Of a DNA stretch of 27,500 nt, positions 8,604 through 18,390 are shown one piece after another. The notes under the pieces are model-generated. The model searched no databases. It had not been told where the DNA came from and saw nothing but the letters and a program-made list of their open reading frames with translations. Location of the stretch: NCBI GenBank assembly GCA_030141605.1, contig JAQGDQ010000837.1, positions 1 to 27,500 of the forward strand. The letters are read 5' to 3'. How positions within the stretch are numbered: the stretch's first letter is position 1; each line of letters begins with the position of its first letter. Origin of the DNA: Tubiluchus corallicola (taxonomy: Eukaryota > Priapulida > Priapulimorpha > Priapulimorphida > Tubiluchidae). Position numbers and translations under genes: made by a program.

Positions 8604-11600
8604 CTGCAAAACAAAACAACAAACAAACATTTATAAAAAATTATTTAAAACTCGGTGAAACATGTAAAAAAATACGAAATTTTGAAAAGCTGCCTTATAT
8701 TAATAGACATAGACATAAACGTAGACATAGACATAGAACATTTATTTTCTCCAATTTGTTTGACATGACAAGTTTTTTAAATATTACTTAATTATAGTCG
8801 TGGAGCAGGGCAGAGAAGGACCATAGGGTCATCTCGTCTCCTGCCCTGTCTTATAATTAAATTAGTATGTTAAAAATAAATGGTGAGGCTACGGATAACA
8901 AAAACAAATAAGAAAAAATAATAATAAAAAACAGTATAAATGAAAACAAAGTATAAATGAAAACAGTATAAGTGAAAACAAAAAATAATAAAGTTGGATG
9001 ACACCTAAATCTAAACAAAACAATACAATTAATCAGTAATTATGATTATTATATATATTTTCAAATAGGGGCCTTATTGACAGGGGAATTTGACCAAGGT
9101 TAGTGAGTAAAGTTAAAAAAAACTGAGAGTATGGAGAGATAAAATAAGTATCAAAAAGTGTAATATAGAAAATTTAAGAGAAAAAGTAAGTATAAGAAAG
9201 AGCAACAATTACTTCGGAGAAGAGAAAAAAACTTGCTAGCTTGCTTATTAGTCTTACAAGTTATGTATTATAGGTATATTCATTTAGTAAGAATTTTGTG
9301 TATTTTTTGGAAGCAGAAAATAAGCTACCTTTAAAGGCAACGAGTTCCATAATTTAACGCCTCGTGATTTTAAGCTATTGAAACCATAGATTAATCAACT
9401 GTTTAGTAATAGCCCCAACAAACTACAGACTAAACAACAGTCAGGAATGAAATAAAAATGCCTTAACAAAAATCATACAGGATGCACACAATCCAGAATC
9501 TGTCAAAAACAACATGTCTGAGAAAGATTTTTGCTCACCTACGGGTTTGACCAATGCTGTTCCACCATCTTTCTTACATGCAGATTTTTATTAAACGTGC
9601 TTAATTTTTTGTCTTCTCAGACAAACTGTTCAGATTTGTGGGCTTGGAACAAAAATCTCTCACAGACAACGCTGATCAGACCAATAAAAAACAGTCATTT
9701 TCGTCACGTGTCATCTAATAATTGTTTATTTAGGTTATCCACCGCTTCGGTTTGTTTCATATAAAAGTTACCGCTTACCGTTTCTATTGCAGAAAGTTTT
9801 TATTATCACGTGCCATTAGCATAAGAGTTCTCTTGTCATGCAAAAAACACAGTGAAAAAACTGGACTCACCTGCACCAAGTGTGAACTGCGTTTAATATT
9901 GCGTTTCGTATAGCAGACATATCAGTAATGTTAGCAGCAGCTGACATTTGCTCAGTCATCTGCTGTACAGAAGCAGAAATGTTCAGACATTGTGGAGGAA
10001 TATTCTCCATTTGGTCAAGTGGCCCAAAATCACAAGCATAACTTCCAATAACCAGAGCTGAAACAAACACGGTTATTAATATGTGTCAACCCATTGAAAA
10101 TACTGAATTTGGTTGGCCAGGTGTAGGGGTTAGACTCCTGAGGGCCTTGATCATTGACAATGAGGTGGCCTAGTGGTCTCTGGTATATGACTTGTAAGTA
10201 GAAGGTCCCTAGTTCAAGTCCAGGCTATATTCCAACTTTTTCACATAGCTTGTCCTTCATGTCTAGTATTAAAATTTAATTAATTGAGGATTTATATCAT
10301 TACATAATAAAAAACAATTTAAATGCCATGACTTTAGAAGCAATATTCCAATTAAGCTTGAATTTTTAATGTGAGACTAAAAACAATTTGTTTTGTATTT
10401 GTAATACTTTAGCAGTTAAAACAACACGTAATGCAAGCAGCAACCAAATTACAATTTTTTGTTTTATGCAAATTTGAAATTTTGCACTACTGACACTTTA
10501 CCGACTATATCAAATATACAAAAAACCAATACACACAGTTATTTGAATGAAAATGGCAAACTGATTATTTTCTGACTGCATTTTGATAATTAGATTTGTG
10601 TGTCATCTTTGCACATTACAAAAATAAACAATTATGCCAATTTCGAAACAGACTCAAGAGTAAAACAATAGAAAAATTAATATGTGTAATATAACCAATG
10701 TAATATAACCAATAATCCATCCTTACAATCAAAGCTCTTTCAACCAATTTATCACTACACTGCTAAAATAACTTAAGGTACAGGTATAGCTTTAAAAGAT
10801 AAAAATCCCAACACACAGGACTATTCATTATCATCATCATATGCCCATTACGTCTATTGTAGACATTGGGCGTACAGAACTCTAAAATAAAAGAAATCTG
10901 CCCTTAAGACGGGTAAACACAGCAGTTAATCCAGCAAAAAACTAGTCTCCGCTATGCCAGTGGCTTGTCAGCACCACTTCCGATTCACACTAAACAAAAC
11001 AAAGGAACCCAATCCAATTTCTAACTAAACCAGGTTTCAAATAGTTTAAATGTAAACTTATCACCTTACACAGACAATATCAAGCTTCTGGAGATATAGC
11101 AAGCCAATTTTAAATAATCGGCTTACATTCGTAACCGAAAGCCATGCAAATCATTTTCCACATAATTGAGGCTAAATGGATTGGTGAAATCTTGATCTTG
11201 AATGTGCGCCATTTTTGCTAAAGCCCATAGGTTAAAAGTACAAACTATTAGCGAAGCGATACTAGATAGTCCACATCAAAACTTTTCGTTTGATTTGCAG
11301 AAAGTCAAATTTCGTGGTGTAAACAATAACGACGCTAGGCTAGAAAGCCACGCGCTTTTGCAGGGCTAGTTATGCATAACACAGCTTTGTGCCATTATCT
11401 AGCAAGATTACTAGTAAAACTATAGTGTCCTGCCATAGTTATTATCAGCGATGGTGATTTCAAATAACATCATCATTTTTGCGTAAGTGTGAAGTATGAG
11501 AATGTCTGCAAATGGACATGTTTATTAAACGCAAACGATCGTTTCGTCTTAGCAGCCATCTTCAATGCTATAAATCAAGCTAAGAAGATATAATTAGTAA

Positions 11601-12508
11601 GTTCGACACTATACTAATTTGACAACGTACATAATATATCATTACAAAATGAAATACTAGAATTCAAATTCTCAGAATAAAGATTCATATAATTAGAAAA
11701 AAATTCTTAAGAATGTAAAAAAGTGAATGATAAGTTGAAACGATCGTTTGTGCTTGATAAATAGAGTGAACAACACCTAATTGTAGATTCCTAAAGGCTG
11801 GTTCTTTCATGTATTTATCTGAAAATTATTAACAGAGCTACAAAATAATGGGATTCTCTCAGAACAAATATAATGTGGGTTACGCTTCATACAGGTAATT
11901 TTTTGTGCTTTAACTGTCTGCCTATTTATTTTACCTCAGATCATCAAAAATCGCTCTGTAATTTTTTTACATTATTATGATATATTATGACTCCATTATA
12001 CATTCGCTTGCTTATGTCTAAGAATTATGCTTGTGTTATAAATTAAATTTCAGTTGAAATTGTTATTATGTTTCTGTTGTCAGATTTTTATTTCAGTTCT
12101 TATTTCAGTTCAGTTTTATTCAGTTATTTTCAGTTTGATTTTTTTTATTATACACTTATTATTTCTGTGTATGAATTGTACTAACACGTTATAAGCATAT
12201 CAATTTAATGTCATTCGCAACAATTTAGTTTTTATTATAAGCAGTACTAACACTAATACACTGTAGCATAGCGCCTATAAAAAATGTTCATCACTAACCA
12301 AAGGGCAGCTGACTAGATGACTGATTGGTCTTTCGCTGCCCTTTCTTCACATTTTTGTTACCAAATTAACTGTATTATAAGTGTGCGTGTGTTACGAGAT
12401 AAATAGAAGATTATTATTATTATTATTATTATTACGCCGTTCTTCCACTAAAACAGAATTAATAAATGTCTTACCTGTTAGGAAAACTGCAAAGGTAGTT
12501 TTTGCCAT
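8315..12508 (-). CDS. Small secreted cysteine-containing protein, three exons, complete
   Basis: Joining 12508-12475, 10057-9871 and 8603-8315 gives 510 bp, 169 codons plus stop, with matching phases (1 and 2) and GT-AG borders (GTAAGACA, GTGAGTCC; TTTGTTTCAG, TTTTGCAG). The protein starts MAKTTFAVFLTALVIGSYA, a typical signal peptide with likely cleavage before C20. The mature part has about 150 residues, seven Cys (20, 35, 73, 83, 93, 151, 164), two N-glycosylation sequons (N37, N54) and mostly helical composition. It should be secreted or lumenal. No family is recognised. Seven Cys leaves one unpaired or suggests a disulfide-linked dimer. Intron 1 (2.4 kb) and intron 2 (1.3 kb) contain a SINE and retrotransposon 3' ends. 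Confidence 0.85.
8697..9405 (-). mobile_element. Non-LTR retrotransposon 3' end with hairpin and hexanucleotide tail
   Basis: Minus-strand 9390-9300 reads SLKSRGVKLWNSLPLKVAYF, the RG.KLWNSLP block near the RT C-terminus of CR1/L2-like elements, followed by an AT-rich UTR. Near the end is a strong hairpin (8806-8848, CAGGGCAG...CTGCCCTG), then AAATAAATGTTCTATGTC repeated imperfectly, a TATGTC-type tail at 8702-8741. The copy is 5'-truncated and lies inside intron 2 of the secreted-protein gene in the same orientation. Confidence 0.8.
9539..9587 (-). CDS. Weak candidate exon with strong donor
   Basis: CCCGTAG|GTGAGC is a strong minus-strand donor. The frame KSACKKDGGTALVKPV ends in phase 1, which joins in frame to the orphan exon at 7899 (giving ...KPV-VQKEM...). 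The upstream acceptor is poor (no pyrimidine tract), so the 5' limit is unknown. It could also be a non-coding first exon. Confidence 0.25.
9588..9870. other. Intron sequence, nothing else recognised
   Basis: Part of intron 2 of the secreted-protein gene. The plus-strand frame at 9531-9764 has no protein-like character. Confidence 0.5.
9871..10057 (-). CDS. Secreted protein, exon 2
   Basis: Begins CT CTG GTT ATT after GTTTGTTTCAG. The last base of exon 1 completes the Ala12 codon. It codes the end of the signal peptide, C20, C35, two sequons and C73, and ends TGG TGC AG before GTGAGTCCAG. Confidence 0.88.
10150..10312 (+). mobile_element. tRNA-derived SINE (family S1)
   Basis: The polymerase III A box (GTGGCCTAGTGG) and B box (AGTTCAAGTCC) are correctly spaced in GAGGTGGCC...CAGGCT. 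A tRNA-unrelated tail follows, ending in TTAAAATTTAATTAATTGAG, a motif also present in the copy at 17283. The T-arm-like part is intact, but the D-arm side cannot fold into a tRNA, so this is not a functional tRNA gene. Confidence 0.75.
10320..10825. other. Intron 1 sequence without recognised elements
   Basis: AT-rich. It contains a short local duplication (TGTAATATAACCAA twice at 10685-10712). No exon supported. Confidence 0.5.
10830..10920 (-). mobile_element. Retrotransposon-like 3' hairpin with ATG/ATT-type tail
   Basis: On the minus strand TTTTATTTTAGAGTTCTGTA is followed by the hairpin CGCCCAATGTCTAC-AAT-AGACGTAATGGGC (about 10842-10872) and then ATATGATGATGATAATGA. The arrangement of hairpin then trinucleotide tail is the same as in the other non-LTR 3' ends here. 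The 5' limit is not visible. Confidence 0.5.
11127..11212 (-). CDS. Candidate first coding exon of an unidentified gene
   Basis: GCAAAAATGGCG is a favourable start context. The frame reads MAHIQDQDFTNPFSLN and continues YVENDLHGFRLR, and it ends in phase 2 at CGAAT|GTAAGCC, a good donor. It lies inside intron 1 of the secreted-protein gene on the same strand but cannot join that gene's exon 2 in frame. I do not recognise the N-terminus. It may begin a gene whose later exons include 7770-7899. Confidence 0.45.
11220..12080. other. Intergenic/intron sequence, no element identified
   Basis: AACGATCG appears at about 11535 (GCAAACGATCGTTTCGTCT) and again at about 11740 (GAAACGATCGTTTGTGCTTG), two short palindromic sites in opposite contexts about 200 bp apart, possibly ends of a small degenerate element. 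Otherwise nothing supported. Confidence 0.35.
12085..12433 (+). mobile_element. Non-LTR 3' end with hairpin and (ATT)n tail (family N2), copy 1
   Basis: Shares about 330 bp with 16452-16740 and, inverted, with 26957-27297. It contains the hairpin AAAGGGCAGC...GCTGCCCTTT (12300-12344) and ends GATAAATAGAAG followed by (ATT)n. The architecture (hairpin then microsatellite tail) marks a CR1/L2-like 3' end. No RT sequence is attached. It inserted about 40 bp from exon 1 of the secreted-protein gene, inside intron 1. Confidence 0.7.
12475..12508 (-). CDS. Secreted protein, exon 1 (start)
   Basis: ATG GCA AAA ACT ACC TTT GCA GTT TTC CTA ACA G, then GTAAGACA. It is too short for ordinary ORF calling. 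It is supported because the split Ala codon and the resulting signal peptide (MAKTTFAVFLTALVIGSYA) only arise when it is joined to exon 2, and because a TATA box sits at the right distance. Confidence 0.85.
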
Positions 12509-12590
12509 CGTGAATACAGCTATTATACTATACAGTGTCGTAGTACAAATCACAAATACGAATGCTTACATTACTTGCCCTAGCACTGTG

Positions 12591-12598
12591 CTTATATA
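12591..12598 (-). promoter_or_regulatory. TATA box of the secreted-protein gene
   Basis: GGATATATAAGCAC on the minus strand, about 85 nt before the start codon. This predicts transcription starting near 12565 and a 5' UTR of about 55 nt. The 60-bp satellite begins about 55 bp further upstream. Confidence 0.65.
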
Positions 12599-12653
12599 TC
12601 CTTGATCAGCAATCGCCAATGTCCAGGTAGTTTTCCAAAGGCTCTCAGAGGAA

Positions 12654-13502
12654 GCGACACGCTAAGTGCTTTTCTGAGAACTCTGGGCTAAAAATAGAGG
12701 TTTACCTCATTGTGCGACACGCTAAGTGCTTTTCTGAGAACTCTGGTCTAAAAATAGAGGTTTACCTCATTGTGCGACACGCTAAGTGCTTTTCTGAGAA
12801 CTCTGGGCTAAAAATAGAGGTTTACCTCATTGTACGACACGCTAAGTGCTTTTCTGAGAACTCTGGGCTAAAAATAGAGGTTTACCTCATTGTGCGACAC
12901 GCTAAGTGCTTTTCTGAGAACTCTTGGCTAACAGTAGAGGTTTACCTCATTGTGCGACACGCTAAGTGCTTTTCTGAGAACTCTGGGCTAAAAATAGAGG
13001 TTTACCTCATTGTACGACACGCTAAGTGCTTCTCTGAGAACTCTGGGCTAAAAATAGAGGTTTACCTCATTGTGCGACACGCTAAGTGCTTTTCTGAGAA
13101 TTCTGGGCTAAAAATAGAGGTTTACCTCATTGTGCGACACGCTAAGTGCTTTTCTGAGAATTCTGGGCTAAAAATAGAGGTTTACCTCATTGTGCGACAC
13201 GCTAAGTGCTTTTCTGAGAACTCTGGGCTAAAAATAGAGGTTTACCTCATTGTGCGACACGCTAAGCGCTTTTCTGAGAACTCTGGGCTAAAAATAGAGG
13301 TTTACCTCATTGTGCGACACGCTAAGCGCTTCTCTGAGAACTCTGGGCTAAAAATAGAGGTTTACCTCATTGTGCGACACGCTAAGCGCTTCTCTGAGAA
13401 CTCTGGGCTAAAAATAGAGGTTTACCTCATTGTGCGACACGCTAAGTGCTTTTCCGAGAACTCTGGTCTAAAAATAGAGGTTTACCTCATTGTACGACAC
13501 GC
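12654..13502. repeat. 60-bp tandem satellite, 14 copies (array 1)
   Basis: Fourteen head-to-tail units with only a few substitutions each (TAAGTGCT/TAAGCGCT, TTTCTGAG/TCTCTGAG, GTGCGAC/GTACGAC). The array is open through all units in one plus-strand frame because 60 is divisible by three. This is not evidence for a protein. On the minus strand every unit reads AATGAG|GTAAACCTCTATTTTTAG|CC, that is an 18-nt GT...AG segment plus a 42-nt open segment. The array lies directly upstream of the TATA box of the secreted-protein gene. Confidence 0.95.
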
Positions 13503-13619
13503 ATTATACGACAATCCGTTCCATCTTGCTCTGTCACATTTTTATTGTACAGTATCAGAATTGTGAATACAACAACAGGTCTACAGTTATGGAACGGATA
13601 CTGCACAAGTGTTCAAAAT

Positions 13620-13982
13620 AATGGCTTATACAGGAGCCCATAGCGCACGTCTAACCCTTCTTCATGGTCACAGATGGATCTTTTTCAACGTATATTTAAG
13701 TACATTAATATTTCTTCTCCTCTTTTCCTTCTTCCTGTCCCTAATTTTACTATTTTTTTCCATTCCTTCATGTCTACTAACCCTAACCATTCTTTCATTC
13801 ACTGATTTGTGCCACCTTAACAAGCCAAGCTTTCAAGGTGTCATACAGCAACTCTTTTATTTGGTTAATTTGACTTCATCAACGTTTTTTACCTATACTG
13901 TTTCTTTTTGTTTCAATAATATTGTATGTTGATGTATTGCTGGAGTGAAATAAATTGATTGATTGATTGATTGATTGATTAA
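13620..13982 (+). mobile_element. Probable retrotransposon 3' end with (GATT)n tail
   Basis: Pyrimidine-rich 3' UTR-like sequence ends GAGTGAAATAAATTGATT followed by seven GATT units (13955-13982). A small hairpin-like segment is near 13812-13842. This matches the AATAAA-plus-microsatellite end of CR1/L2-type retrotransposons. No RT block is readable upstream. Confidence 0.55.
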
Positions 13983-14364
13983 TTTCTTATAAATTATAAC
14001 TGTTGACTGTACAGAGTATTACAGAGACAACTGAAGTCACGTCCCGATGAATTAATTATTATTATATTCTACGATATATCACTTGTTGTTATGATGATTA
14101 TTTTGTGGGTCTTGAATCCCAGGCATTACATGTACCTGTAGAGTACTTTTGCAGAGCTGCAGTATGGCAACTGTTGCGTGGGACTGCGTGCGTGATCGTG
14201 TTTTACTAAAATTCGTCAGAGTTATTATTATTTATAAAAATAATGTTATTGAGTTTTGCAAGGGTGCCATTCCGTTTGTAAGTACCGCGCAGCGAACGCA
14301 CAGCCGCGGGGTTTTTTTTAGAAATATTTTAACCCAGATTTCAATCGTATTGGCTGCGTGCCAT
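13983..14364. other. No supported feature
   Basis: The plus-strand open frame at 14149-14445 runs into the piggyBac-like element and has no recognisable protein features. Confidence 0.4.
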
Positions 14365-14368
14365 TTAA

Positions 14369-14813
14369 CCCGTTGTATCCCGTGGGATACGAGAATATTT
14401 TCTGCCTTTAAAATTAATAAAATTTTAAAACTGACATTTATTTGATCTGTTAATAGTTATTCTGATTTAAGCCAATAACAATAGACTAAAAATGGTGATA
14501 AAATGGTAAACTAGAAAATCTACATAGCATAAAAAACTGCGCAAGGTACAGTACTTTAGAGACGACTTTGTACAGATCAGCATAGCATGAATACTAAATG
14601 TCTTAAATACTTTAAAAAATTATCAGCAGTTGCAAAATGAAGCACATTTTATGCTTCCATTGAATCCCAATGTATCCCGTGGGATACAGACTATATTTAG
14701 CATGCGGGCACAGGTAGAAAAAATTATTATTATGTGTAAACAAGATGGACATACTGAACAAAAGTACCAAGCCAAAAATTTTTGTTATTAAAAATAATTT
14801 GGGACTGAAAGGG
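14369..14813. mobile_element. piggyBac-like MITE between TTAA sites
   Basis: TTAA at 14365-14368 and 14814-14817 flank a 445-bp segment with ends CCCGTTGTATCCC and, inverted, CCCTTTCAGTCCC (9 of 13). TTAA duplication and CCCTTT-like ends are typical of piggyBac. The palindrome GTATCCCGTGGGATAC occurs twice, at about 14375 and 14672. No transposase remains. Confidence 0.65.
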
Positions 14814-15095
14814 TTAAAGTTACTCAATATAAGTGATTAGAAGTCACTCATTACTATTGCATCACGTCATCTAATTAGATAAATATAAATAATAATAAAA
14901 GCAACGGCAAAAAACTGGGTGATTACGCTACTGGACGGAAATCTAAAATAAGCTGAAAGGAAATCCACAAAAATGATACGTGTAAGTCAAATGAAAGAAA
15001 TGGCTCCACCATCTTTTTCTTGAAATCAGAGCGCGATTTCGCAATTCCTAGAAGTAAAAGGAACTACAAAACTTGTTTACGAAAACACTTTAACA

Positions 15096-15582
15096 CAGGG
15101 GTGTGCAATTGCAGCGCGCCGAGAGAATTTGTGCGGACCGCGAAGAGGTTTGTTAACCTAATGAAAGTGCGGCCCTGGAGATTAATTGAGTGTATCCAGC
15201 TGAAGTCCGTGCCATGATCCCAAAGATAGTGCGGGTAGTTTTTTCTACTAGATCGGATGCCATTAACCCTTACAAGACGGTTGTAGCTTAATGTCACTGT
15301 ACTACACAGACTGTGTGATACACATTACTAATATGCATTGTAATGAAATTGCCACTATCTGTCGTGAAATTAGAAATATATGGTTTGTAATATAAATTTT
15401 AATAACTTCTAAAATAGTTTCTTGAGTGTAGTAGTAAATTAATGATGTACGCAGGTCGGATGCAGAAAAAATCGTTATTAAGCCTTTCTGTACTTGGCTC
15501 CTTGATCAAACTGCCTGAGGCCTGCAGAAAATGTGGGAAAGTTTAATGTGGCCCGGCTAGTCAGATAATTTGCACACCCCTG
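15096..15582. mobile_element. hAT-like MITE
   Basis: Ends are CAGGGGTGTGCAA and, inverted, CAGGGGTGTGCAAATTATCT. Flanks are CTTTAACA and AAGTAACA (5 of 8). The interior has GTGCGGCCCTGG and GTGGCCCGGCTAG, which are GC-rich subterminal motifs frequent in hAT MITEs. Short open frames on both strands within it are not genes. Confidence 0.75.
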
Positions 15583-15830
15583 AAGTAACAGGTACTTTCT
15601 TAAAGATAGCATGTCATGTCCTTGAGCAATAACGACATTTTAGGAGAAATAATCCCAGTGCGTTCATTCACCGGAACGACAATATTGTGAAATAAAATGT
15701 GTCTGAGGACAGGGGAATAATCATAAATATTCAATTCAATGTTCAATTAAAGTTTACTTGATCTAGCCAGTACGATAGGTTGATTATCACTTTTTGATTC
15801 GAAACCAATGAATTTTAATAAGTCATAAGT
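15583..15830. other. No supported feature
   Basis: Unassigned AT-rich spacer between the hAT MITE and the next retrotransposon-like stretch. Confidence 0.4.
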
Positions 15831-16200
15831 CATTTATTTCACCTTACACATTTACAATGGTTACGTATACAATATCTAGTGAAAGGGCCTACAATGAACG
15901 TAATACAAATAAGAAATACTGCACAGGAAAAGCCTCAAACACTGTTCACTTATACACGAAGGTAAATGTGTTGAGGGCAATCAAAAAGCAGGGCTTGTTA
16001 GATTGTCTCACACAGTGATAGAGAAAAAAAGTAATGGAAATAATCTGAAAATTTAAAGTGAATCGTGATAAAAAAACATTAGTGCTTAAAGTGGAATGAT
16101 GTAATGAATGAAACTCATATGTGGGATGATAAAAAAGATAGAAAGACTATAATTTTTTAATAGTATGTAAAATTAAAATAACTTGATTAAGCTAACTGTG
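15831..16200 (-). mobile_element. Possible non-LTR 3' end
   Basis: On the minus strand GTAAGGTGAAATAAATGACT is followed by TATGACTTATT, an AATAAA signal plus short tandem tail, behind an AT-rich UTR-like stretch. No coding block or second copy is visible, so the call rests on end architecture only. Confidence 0.35.
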
Positions 16201-16451
16201 TTAAGCAAACATAACGACAAAATTGTTAATTCAAAATAAAAATAAACCTTAAGCACCAGGGTTCCTGTCAAATTCCCAGGAAGTTCAATGACTTTTTAAG
16301 TTTAGTCACCATTTCCTTGGGGAAACTCTGTCAAGCTGATAAAAACGGGAACACTTTTACATTTTCCAGTTAATTCAAATAATAATCAGTAAAACCACAA
16401 ATTAAACAATTAACTAATCAAATAATCAAATTAGCAAGCTTAAACGCGCAG

Positions 16452-17090
<639 letters not shown>

Positions 17091-17282
17091 CAATTTTAAA
17101 CTGTGATAAGGCTGAATTAAAAAAACGTAACGGTTTCACAATTAAAAAACTGACTGATGATGATTATGCAAGTGAATAATTAATGCAATTTTCGTACCGA
17201 ACTTGAAATATAGAAATTGTAAAAAAAATTTTATACAGCATTGATTTGAACCAAGAAATTTCTGCTTACAAGTCCTAAATAC

Positions 17283-17466
17283 AGTGGCTTAGTCATCCAA
17301 GGCTGACAAAATTAAAAAGGCTTGTAAACACAAGGTACATGGGTTCAAATCTAGACTGTATTAAAAAATTTTCGCATACCAAATTGTGATATACTCAAAA
17401 CTTTTGCATCTTCCAAGTTATGTATCAAAATTTAATTAATTGTGGGTTTGTACTATCATTAATTAT
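17283..17466 (+). mobile_element. tRNA-derived SINE S1, diverged copy
   Basis: The degenerate A box TGGCTTAGTC and B box GGGTTCAAATCTA have a similar order to 10150-10312. The tail ATCAAAATTTAATTAATTGT is nearly the same as in that copy. The body carries small insertions. Confidence 0.6.
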
Positions 17467-17927
17467 AACAATTAATCAATTACCTACGGAAATTTCAGGT
17501 TCAAAATTAATCAAAATAAAAATTAATCTAATTAGTTAAGATCATTGTGTGAATTTTGTGAACTTTGGACTGTTTGGGCCATGAGGTCTGTAGCATTATT
17601 AACAAAAATCTTGACATTAAAACTATAACTATTAAAAAACTGACAGTAGAGCCGAATTAGGAGTATAGCACAAGAAAAGAACATTATAATGCCATAGTAC
17701 TGGGAACTGAGTTTATAAACCCGCTTATTTTTTTACCAACATCAAACACTGACAGGTAGTATTTATCGTACGCGGTTCCTAGAACTGACAGCGAGGAATG
17801 TGATGACCAGCTGTGCTGGTTCTGCTCTGTACTTAAACAGATGATATACAGCCAATTGCTGATATATAATGCTCATTCGTTTACATAGCGAACGTCACAA
17901 AACCGGTCTCAAACTAAATTCGATATC
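17467..17927. other. Unassigned spacer
   Basis: Contains a short palindrome (GACCAGCTGTGCTGGTT, 17808-17824), otherwise nothing supported. Confidence 0.4.
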
Positions 17928-17929
17928 TA

Positions 17930-18390
17930 CAGTCTAGCCTCGTTATCTCGCCCCTCGTTATGCCGCCAAACTCGTATCTCGCCATAGAAAGTACCAGGAC
18001 GGATTTCCTGCTTTGATATTTACCTCGTTAAGTCGCCACCCTCGCTTCTCGCCCTCGCCACGTCATGCTAGGATGAGTGCTTATGTAAACTATATTCGTT
18101 ATGTCGCCAAACAGTCAAACTCAGAGGTGAATCGATCAATACATATACCGTGTGTCGATAATATAACCGCGGTATGTAGACAATGCTGCTGTACTCGATA
18201 GACAGACATAATTAATCTAGTGTGTGTCTCACCAGGATTAGATTAGGAGTGCTGTGGTTGGTTAATGCGCAGAGAAACTAAAGTATATTATGTATATACA
18301 TATAGACTAACTTCGTTATATTCCCGTTACCTCGCCTCTTGCCAAAAATTTGCCCTAGACGGACAGTGGCGAGATAACGAGACTAGACTG
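17930..18390. mobile_element. pogo/Tigger-like MITE with TA target duplication
   Basis: TA flanks both sides (17928-17929, 18391-18392). Ends are CAGTCTAGCCTCGTTATCTC and, inverted, CAGTCTAGTCTCGTTATCTC, 19 of 20 identical, typical of pogo/Tigger (IS630-Tc1-mariner). The interior repeats CTCGTTATxTCGCC-like motifs at least six times. There is no transposase. It lies directly beside the broken retrotransposon endonuclease frame at 18391. Confidence 0.88.

Noticed and set aside
10150-10230. tRNA gene
   Set aside because: A and B boxes are present but arms do not pair and a SINE tail follows; a second diverged copy exists.
12712-13566. 284-codon plus-strand repeat protein
   Set aside because: Satellite with period divisible by three. 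No promoter, intron signals or non-repeat domain.
14149-14445. 98-codon plus-strand frame
   Set aside because: Runs into the piggyBac-like terminus and has no conserved motif.
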